Below are positions 1 to 4,381 of a stretch of 7,502 bases of DNA, piece after piece. Under the pieces are notes generated by a model. It saw nothing but the letters and a program-made list of their open reading frames with translations, was not told the DNA's origin and did no database searches. Position 1 is the first letter of the stretch; every line of letters begins with the position of its first letter. Source of the stretch: Bacteroidales bacterium (lineage in GTDB: Bacteria; Bacteroidota; Bacteroidia; Bacteroidales; UBA932); contig JAGAAD010000011.1 of NCBI GenBank assembly GCA_017615445.1, forward strand, positions 1 to 7,502, read 5' to 3'. Both the position numbers and the translations under genes were made by a program.

Positions 1-430
1 AGTGGAGCGGCACGGGGACGACGAGCTCGACGTCGGCGAAGAGCGGCGAAGCCGCCAGCCGCCGGCCGAGCATCGCGCCGAAGTGCCGCCCCGCCTCGAA
101 GTTCCGCCCGTACTTCAACGATTGGGGGATGTTCGCGTACCCCGATCCGTGCCAGTAATATAGTAGCGCCGCCGCCCGTTGATATGGTTCGTAAAGGCCC
201 CCGATCTGGTCGGGGGTGACACCAATTCTTTCATTGTATTTATTCGCCATGGGGTTGTGTTCCCAGTTTTCGAACCGGGTCAAGGGAAGATCCAGGGAGC
301 AGGGGAGGCAAAGCAACTTTTCGCGCAAAGTCAGCTCCCGCCCGCAGACAAGACAGACTCTCGGCATCATCAAATCAGATAGTGCCGAGAGCGAATCCCT
401 GAAGTTCAACGTCCAAACGCGTTTATCCAT
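1..430 (-). CDS. comF: ComF family phosphoribosyltransferase-like protein, C-terminus cut by window edge
   Basis: Reading the minus strand from the ATG at 430 gives 143 open codons that run off the left edge. Residues 26-44 contain a zinc-finger pair, C26xxC29 and C41xxC44, as in the N-terminus of ComF/GntX proteins. Further on come SLKYGRN (104-110) and VELVVPVPLH (134-143), which match the conserved run into the phosphoribosyltransferase fold. The catalytic PRPP loop would lie beyond the window. ComF proteins are cytoplasmic and are linked to DNA uptake in naturally competent bacteria; in most Bacteroidota the role is untested. The first ATG is used because it gives a normal-length N-terminus before the zinc finger; M21 or M22 are alternative starts. 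There is no Shine-Dalgarno sequence. It lies 137 bp downstream of the peptidase gene on the same strand, so co-transcription is possible. Family assignment is fairly sure; exact function is not. Confidence 0.85.
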   Translation of the reverse strand, partial: MDKRVWTLNFRDSLSALSDLMMPRVCLVCGRELTLREKLLCLPCSLDLPLTRFENWEHNPMANKYNERIGVTPDQIGGLYEPYQRAAALLYYWHGSGYANIPQSLKYGRNFEAGRHFGAMLGRRLAASPLFADVELVVPVPLH

Positions 431-567
431 AGTTTGAGAGGTTTAATAAAGGTTCCAGGGTGACTGGAAAAACGTCCTGATACCGGAACGAATGGTTGGG
501 GTCCCTAACCTCGGGGAATGGGGTGGGGTAAATCTCAGGGGACCCCAGGGGGAGTAATCCGCTGGCC
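431..567. other. Intergenic gap between peptidase and comF, G-rich on plus strand
   Basis: This gap separates the stop of the peptidase gene from the start of comF, both on the minus strand. The plus strand carries G-tracts at 498-501, 513-516, 520-523, 525-528, 538-541 and 548-552, making a candidate G-quadruplex on the template strand. It also holds two short hairpins, 453-469 and 494-510, and an 8-bp inverted pair GGGGTCCC (498-505) with GGGACCCC (539-546). No convincing open reading frame or TAnnTTTG promoter is visible, so whether comF has its own promoter is unclear. Confidence 0.5.
453..469 (-). terminator. Possible weak terminator hairpin downstream of the peptidase gene
   Basis: TTCCAG and CTGGAA form a perfect 6-bp stem around a 5-nt loop. 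On the minus strand the hairpin is followed by CCTTTATT, which is only a poor U-tract. It lies about 100 nt past the peptidase stop and 22 nt before the comF start, so it could equally be a leader structure of comF. A second hairpin at 494-510 (7 pairs including one G-T, 3-nt loop) has no T-tract. Low confidence. Confidence 0.25.
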
Positions 568-1977
568 TTAATCCGCGGCCATGGCCTCTTCGATTTCGGA
601 AGGGGAGGCGGGGAGGCGGGGACCGCCTAACCTGCGGGCGCCGAAGTCGGTCACCAGCACATCATCCTCCAGACGGATTCCGCCGAAATCAAGGTACTCG
701 GCCTCGAGCAAATCGTAATTGATCAGCCCCTTGCCGACACCCTCCGCTTTCCATTTTGCGATCAGCGCCGGGATGAAGTAAATTCCGGGTTCATCGGTGA
801 TCACATTTCCGGGCTCCAGCCGGCGCGCCATTCGAAGGCTGCCCAGACCGAGCTGGTCCGAACGGGACTGGTCCGGGTCGTAGCCCACCAGATCCTCTCC
901 GTAGTCCTCCATATCGTGCACATCCAGGCCCATATTGTGTCCCAGGCCGTGCGGGCAGAACAGACCGGCCAAACCGGCGGCTACCATCTCGGCCGGATCT
1001 CCCAGCACGAGCCCGAGCTCGCGCAGCCTAAGAAGCATGTGCTCCATCGTCCGCAGATGCACGTCGCGGTAGGCCACTCCCGGCCGCGTCAGCTCGAAGG
1101 CGAGCTGGTTGCATTCGTAGACTATCTGGTACACGTCCCTCTGCTTGGTCGTAAAGCGGCCGGCAGTGGGATACGTGCGGGTGAAATCGGAGGCATAGTG
1201 CTCATTGCTCTCAAGCCCGGCGTCGATCACGAGCAGCTTGCCCGGCTCGATCGGCAGGTCGTGCGTATGGCAATGGAACACCTCGCCGTGCTGGGTGAGG
1301 ATCGTCTCGAAGCTCACGCCCCAGCCCTTTCCGAGCGCCACGGCCTCCATCTGGCCCACGATCCGCTGCTCGATCACTCCGGGCTTGATGCCCTTGCGCC
1401 CGACGGTGTGCATTTCCTGGCCGAGCACGCATGCCGCGTCCAGCAGCTCGATCTCTTCCTCGTCCTTGACCAGACGCATTTTCACGAGCGCATGCACCAG
1501 CGGCTCGGACGCGCGGGGGCAGCCCTTCTTCCCGACCCGGAACGCCTCTTCCGGCTTGAAACCGAGCAGGGCGCTGAGCATCACGGCGTTGTACCAGCGC
1601 GACGTCGGCACGAAATGCACGTGCCTGCCCTTCAGGGCGCTGGCCACGGCGGCATACGGCGCCGTCCGTGAGATGCCGGACGCAGCGGCGTGGTCCGCGA
1701 TCGAGGGGGTGGGACCGTTCCAGATTATGTCGTCTATATCGCAGTCGTCCCCATAAAGCACCGTCTCACCGCTTTCCAGGTCGATGGTGGCGGCAAGGCA
1801 CGGCTCGTCTATTCCGAACAGATAGAGCCAGGTGCTGTCCTGCCTCCATTTGTAGCAGCAGTCCTGATACTGGGCGGCCGAAGGGATGTTTCCGATGAAG
1901 AGCGCCACACCGGTCGTCCCTTCCATCAGACTCAAAAGTTCCGCGCGGCGGCGGATGTATGTTTCTTTACTTAGCAT
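568..1977 (-). CDS. pepP: Aminopeptidase P family (Xaa-Pro) metallopeptidase, M24B
   Basis: The product is 469 residues, a normal length for bacterial aminopeptidase P, a cytosolic enzyme that removes N-terminal residues preceding proline using a dinuclear metal centre, usually manganese. Residues 1-140 form the N-terminal creatinase/AMP_N-like domain (RQDSTWLYLFG at 45-55, GDDCDIDDIIW at 76-86). Residues 165-450 form the pita-bread catalytic domain. All five expected metal ligands are present: D252 in IDAG, D264 in SDFTRT, H347 in HGLGHNMG, E396 in TDEPGIY and E437 in IRLEDD. H354 of the VHD motif also fits the active-site histidine. The enzyme therefore looks intact. The start at 1977 sits just before the conserved AMP_N region and about 23 nt after a TATATTTG promoter box; no Shine-Dalgarno is seen. 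It is transcribed divergently from the kinase operon. Substrate range beyond Xaa-Pro cannot be read from the sequence. Confidence 0.95.
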   Translation of the reverse strand: MLSKETYIRRRAELLSLMEGTTGVALFIGNIPSAAQYQDCCYKWRQDSTWLYLFGIDEPCLAATIDLESGETVLYGDDCDIDDIIWNGPTPSIADHAAASGISRTAPYAAVASALKGRHVHFVPTSRWYNAVMLSALLGFKPEEAFRVGKKGCPRASEPLVHALVKMRLVKDEEEIELLDAACVLGQEMHTVGRKGIKPGVIEQRIVGQMEAVALGKGWGVSFETILTQHGEVFHCHTHDLPIEPGKLLVIDAGLESNEHYASDFTRTYPTAGRFTTKQRDVYQIVYECNQLAFELTRPGVAYRDVHLRTMEHMLLRLRELGLVLGDPAEMVAAGLAGLFCPHGLGHNMGLDVHDMEDYGEDLVGYDPDQSRSDQLGLGSLRMARRLEPGNVITDEPGIYFIPALIAKWKAEGVGKGLINYDLLEAEYLDFGGIRLEDDVLVTDFGARRLGGPRLPASPSEIEEAMAAD

Positions 1978-2000
1978 ATTCTATCAAATTGTTCCAAACA

Positions 2001-2008
2001 CAAATATA
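2001..2008 (-). promoter_or_regulatory. Candidate Bacteroidetes-type -7 box for the peptidase gene
   Basis: The minus strand reads TATATTTG, an exact match to the Bacteroidetes -7 consensus TAnnTTTG, 23 nt before the peptidase ATG. A TTG that could act as the -33 element lies at 2034-2032, inside the left inverted repeat, but the 23-nt spacing is a little long. If both are used, a protein binding the repeat would overlap this promoter. Identified by consensus only. Confidence 0.4.
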
Positions 2009-2029
2009 ACTAAAATCCCTCTCCTTTCG

Positions 2030-2124
2030 CACAAGGTGGAAATGTATCCCCGGGACCTTGTGCACTGGAAGTCTTGTAGTGGTTTTTTGCGCACAAGGTC
2101 CTGGAGGTAAAGTTCCACCTTGTG
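2030..2124. repeat. 34-bp imperfect inverted repeats around a 27-bp spacer
   Basis: The left arm 2030-2063 and the right arm 2091-2124 are reverse complements at 29 of 34 positions, with no gaps. The outer 12 bp and the inner 11 bp match perfectly. Each arm is itself palindromic at its ends: GCACAAGGT (2029-2037) with ACCTTGTGC (2055-2063), and CACAAGGT (2092-2099) with ACCTTGTG (2117-2124). The octamer therefore appears four times, alternating in orientation, with 25-bp pitch within each arm. Flanks are pyrimidine-rich on the left (2017-2027) and purine-rich on the right (2126-2135), so an RNA fold could extend further using G-U pairs. No transposase gene or clear target-site duplication is seen. 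It may be a REP/MITE-like dispersed element or an operator for one or both divergent genes. Confidence 0.75.
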
Positions 2125-2186
2125 TAGGGAGGGGGTCGACAACGGAGGGAAATTGGAGAAGGGCTCTTCAAACTGAACGAAAAAAA

Positions 2187-2228
2187 TATTATATTGCAAG
2201 TCAATTGATAACCAAATAAGTATTCACA
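2187..2228 (+). promoter_or_regulatory. AT-rich candidate promoter region of the TerB-kinase operon
   Basis: The sequence becomes strongly AT-rich 20-65 nt before the first operon start codon. Two weak arrangements are possible: TATATTGC at 2190-2197, close to TAnnTTTG but off at the end, or a TTG at 2194-2196 (-33) with TAAGTATT at 2217-2224 (-7). Neither is a good consensus match. The stretch before the ATG has no Shine-Dalgarno and is A-rich, as is common in Bacteroidota. Position is approximate. Confidence 0.25.
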
Positions 2229-2245
2229 ACATAACAAACACTATC

Positions 2246-2614
2246 ATGAGAGGACCCTCTACATTTGAAGACCTTGCTGCAGTCATCGCAGTGTGTCTTG
2301 CAACAGCCCGTGAAGACGGAAAATTTGACGAGATCGAGTTCAAGACGATTCTGGAAGGACTCAGGGCTCAGTATAATTTCGAAGGCAGGGACGATCTGCT
2401 TGCAGAGTATGTCAAGTATGCAAACGAGATGGATCTCGAGGAAGCTGTCCGTCGCATCAAGAACTTCGACGCAGAAGAGAAGCAGTTCACTTCGGACATG
2501 CTTTTCATGACCATCGTCTGCGACGACAAACTCACTCCCCAGGAGGAAGAGATCTACAAAGGAATGATCGAAGTCTGCGACCTGCCTCTCTTCACCGGAG
2601 CCGATAAACTCTAA
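2246..2614 (+). CDS. Small TerB-like (tellurite-resistance TerB fold) protein
   Basis: This is a 122-residue, all-helical-looking acidic protein, close to the usual length of a stand-alone TerB domain. Two spaced acidic motifs mark the fold: AREDGKFDEIE (21-31) and VCDDKLTPQEEE (91-102), each of the A-x-D-G-x-L-x-x-E type. In TerB such conserved acidic residues are associated with metal (Ca2+) binding. The C-terminal EVCDLP (109-114) resembles DLCELP at residues 107-111 of the next protein, so the two are probably tandem paralogues. There is no signal peptide or membrane segment, so it should be cytosolic. It is the first gene of a five-gene operon, 5 bp ahead of the next start. The start codon follows an A-rich leader without Shine-Dalgarno. 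Proposed role, by inference only: an adaptor or sensor for the downstream kinase. Assignment rests on motifs, since overall TerB similarity is low by eye. Confidence 0.8.
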   Translation: MRGPSTFEDLAAVIAVCLATAREDGKFDEIEFKTILEGLRAQYNFEGRDDLLAEYVKYANEMDLEEAVRRIKNFDAEEKQFTSDMLFMTIVCDDKLTPQEEEIYKGMIEVCDLPLFTGADKL

Positions 2615-2619
2615 AAACC

Positions 2620-3477
2620 ATGACAGTCACACTCGAAACCCTCGGCGCGATCTACCGCATCGCGAAGTACTTCATCTACGCAGACGGCGATCTGACGGAA
2701 GATGAAGTAAAGCCAGTCTTCGACTGGTTCCAGACTTTCCCGGACATCACCAAGGAAAAGCTGGACTACATAATGGATCTGGGCGAGCACAAGCTCACGG
2801 ACGCCCGTGCGATCGAGCTTATCGCCGGTCTGGACGCAGACGGCAAGCAGCAGATGGCAAATCTCTTCGCGCACATAATCTGCGCGGACGGCCAGCTGAC
2901 GGACGAAGAAAAGGCTCTTTGGTTCAGGGTTCGCGATCTGTGCGAACTGCCGGACCCGCAGAGCGATGACGAGCCGGAAGAGGAGCCCGAGCAGGAATCG
3001 TTCAGCCAGGCCCCTGCCCCGGCCCCCGGTCACGCTGCCCAAGAAGAGTCGGACGAAGAAGATGAAATCGACCCGACCTTCATAATAGTCAACTTCTACG
3101 GACAGGTCTCTTTCAAACAGAGCGTTCACGAAGACTGGTCCACCCTCGGAGGCGAGATTGAGCAGTGGCTTAATGCAGACGGCCTGGAGGTGGTTCGCTA
3201 CACTCCGGCCCTCAATGCTATCACGGAAAAGCTCAGTCTGAACGAGCGTCATCTGGTGTTCCTGATCGACCGTCATTCAGGGCAGAAGACAGTTGGCGAC
3301 AACATGCCCGCCACGATCCTCCTTGGTCGCGGTTATCCCCTCTACGGAAACATCGCATTCGCTCTGGAGACAGATAAGGGATACGAAATAGAAGGTTTCC
3401 TGACCAGATCCCTTGTTCTGGAGGTTCTCGATGAGGTCAATGCCGCAGTGGACGGCCTTTTGAGGTTCGAAGAATAA
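2620..3477 (+). CDS. TerB-like domain fused to an unknown C-terminal domain
   Basis: The 285-residue product has three parts. Residues 1-112 are a TerB-like helical domain with acidic motifs YADGDLTEDE (20-29) and CADGQLTDEE (88-97), good matches to the paired motifs of TerB. Residues 113-150 are a low-complexity linker rich in Glu, Asp, Pro and Ala. Residues 151-285 form a separate mixed alpha/beta domain with alternating hydrophobic strands (TFIIVNFYG at 153-161, HLVFLID at 211-217, ATILLGRGYPLYG at 231-243) that I do not recognise. No signal peptide or membrane helix is evident. It starts 5 bp after the first TerB-like gene and ends 1 bp before the zinc-ribbon gene, so it belongs to the same transcript. 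TerB domains with extra C-terminal domains are known in Ter-type systems, where they are thought to link membrane-associated and cytosolic parts. Its partner here is unknown. Confidence 0.8.
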   Translation: MTVTLETLGAIYRIAKYFIYADGDLTEDEVKPVFDWFQTFPDITKEKLDYIMDLGEHKLTDARAIELIAGLDADGKQQMANLFAHIICADGQLTDEEKALWFRVRDLCELPDPQSDDEPEEEPEQESFSQAPAPAPGHAAQEESDEEDEIDPTFIIVNFYGQVSFKQSVHEDWSTLGGEIEQWLNADGLEVVRYTPALNAITEKLSLNERHLVFLIDRHSGQKTVGDNMPATILLGRGYPLYGNIAFALETDKGYEIEGFLTRSLVLEVLDEVNAAVDGLLRFEE

Positions 3478-3478
3478 A

Positions 3479-4381
3479 ATGAACGAAAAAGTCAGGACAC
3501 GCGAACGGGTAAAGCCCGCGGTCGCGACTGCGGCTGCGTCAACCCAGGGGCCCTCGGTGAACGAGGGCTCAGGGGTTTGTCCGCACTGCGGCGCCATCAT
3601 CGAGGAAGGCCTCGAGTTCTGCCCGGTCTGCGGCGCGAAGCTGGTGGACTACTGCACCTTCTGCGGCGCGCCCATGCGGCCTGACGACATAGACTGCCCG
3701 GAGTGCGGAATGCCCGCCGAGGGCATAATCTGCCCGAAATGCGGCATCCGCAACCACCGCCCCTTCTGCGGGCAGTGCGGTCAGCCGCTCTCGCGCGCCG
3801 CAAGGATAGCCGTGGACAGGGCGAAGCTGGACCCGAAGGTGAAAGAGGCCGCCGTGGCCCTGATGCGGATCGCGGAACTGGAGGCGGAATTGGACGGTGC
3901 CGGGCCCGGCCCGGAGGACGAAGCCCCGCGCGAGCCCACTGAAGGCGAGCTCCGAATGCGCGAGCTGATGGGCAAGGTCGGTTTCAAGCCCGCCGTGGCG
4001 CCGGAGGCGGAAAAGCCGAAGACCAGGCGCACGCGCGCCGAGATCATGGCCGAGTACCAGAAAGCGGTGGAAGACGCGAACCGGGCGATGGAAGAGATGC
4101 TCCCGCCGGCGGGGATGACCCCGCAGGAGCAGCGGAACTACTGCACCGCCCGCAAGGTCGCGGTGATGGAGACCGTGCAGGAAACCTGGCGCGGCATCCC
4201 GTTCCAGGAAAGCATGGCCTGGGAGTGCAACTACTGCCACGTCCTGCACAATAACCCCCACGAATGTGCCAAGCCTCATCTCGGAGGCAAATGGGTCCCG
4301 TGCGTTCAGTGCGAAGTGGTGCAGAGCGGCGGGCAGATCTTCACCACCAATGTGGAGCGCAAAGTCTACAAACGTCTATGA
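3479..4381 (+). CDS. Multi-zinc-ribbon protein with C-terminal Cys/His cluster
   Basis: This 300-residue protein has six evenly spaced CxxC knuckles: C34/37, C48/51, C59/62, C73/76, C85/88 and C97/100. They pair into three zinc ribbons of the double-zinc-ribbon type. A charged, mostly helical middle follows (110-245), with a basic stretch KTRRTR at 181-186. Residues 250-278 hold a second metal site: C250xxC253, C263, H267 and C275xxC278. No membrane segment or signal is visible, so it should be cytosolic. Zinc ribbons of this kind usually bind protein or nucleic acid; no catalytic domain is seen. The N-terminal ribbons resemble the single ribbon at the N-terminus of the AAA+ protein two genes downstream, suggesting a shared binding partner. 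The start is 1 bp after the preceding stop, and the stop overlaps the kinase start by 4 nt. It could be a scaffold or kinase substrate; that is inference. Confidence 0.85.
   Translation: MNEKVRTRERVKPAVATAAASTQGPSVNEGSGVCPHCGAIIEEGLEFCPVCGAKLVDYCTFCGAPMRPDDIDCPECGMPAEGIICPKCGIRNHRPFCGQCGQPLSRAARIAVDRAKLDPKVKEAAVALMRIAELEAELDGAGPGPEDEAPREPTEGELRMRELMGKVGFKPAVAPEAEKPKTRRTRAEIMAEYQKAVEDANRAMEEMLPPAGMTPQEQRNYCTARKVAVMETVQETWRGIPFQESMAWECNYCHVLHNNPHECAKPHLGGKWVPCVQCEVVQSGGQIFTTNVERKVYKRL

Noticed and set aside
179..437. Two short plus-strand frames near the left edge
   Set aside because: Antisense shadows of the ComF-like coding sequence, which carries the CxxC pairs and conserved strand motifs.
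916..1671. 251-residue open frame on the plus strand inside the peptidase gene
   Set aside because: Antisense shadow of the M24 catalytic domain, rich in His/Arg/Gln, with no domain or start signal.
2029..2090. Left inverted-repeat arm followed by TTTTTT as a rho-independent terminator
   Set aside because: The T-run at 2083-2088 is about 20 nt past the small hairpin and lies between two divergent genes that both read away from it, so nothing upstream needs terminating.
1984..2237. Short open frames on both strands across the divergent intergenic region
   Set aside because: They run through the inverted-repeat element, overlap each other and show no coding character.
2611..3276. 221-residue minus-strand frame opposite the second TerB-like gene
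   Set aside because: The plus-strand frame has clear TerB motifs and operon spacing; this one has neither.
3569..4279. 236-residue minus-strand frame opposite the zinc-ribbon gene
   Set aside because: The plus-strand frame has regularly spaced CxxC motifs; the antisense frame is Arg/His/Gly-rich noise.
4264..4377. Upstream in-frame ATG that would give the kinase 38 more residues
   Set aside because: It would overlap the conserved Cys/His end of the preceding gene, and the added residues look like out-of-frame zinc-cluster sequence. The ATGA start at 4378 fits the operon pattern.
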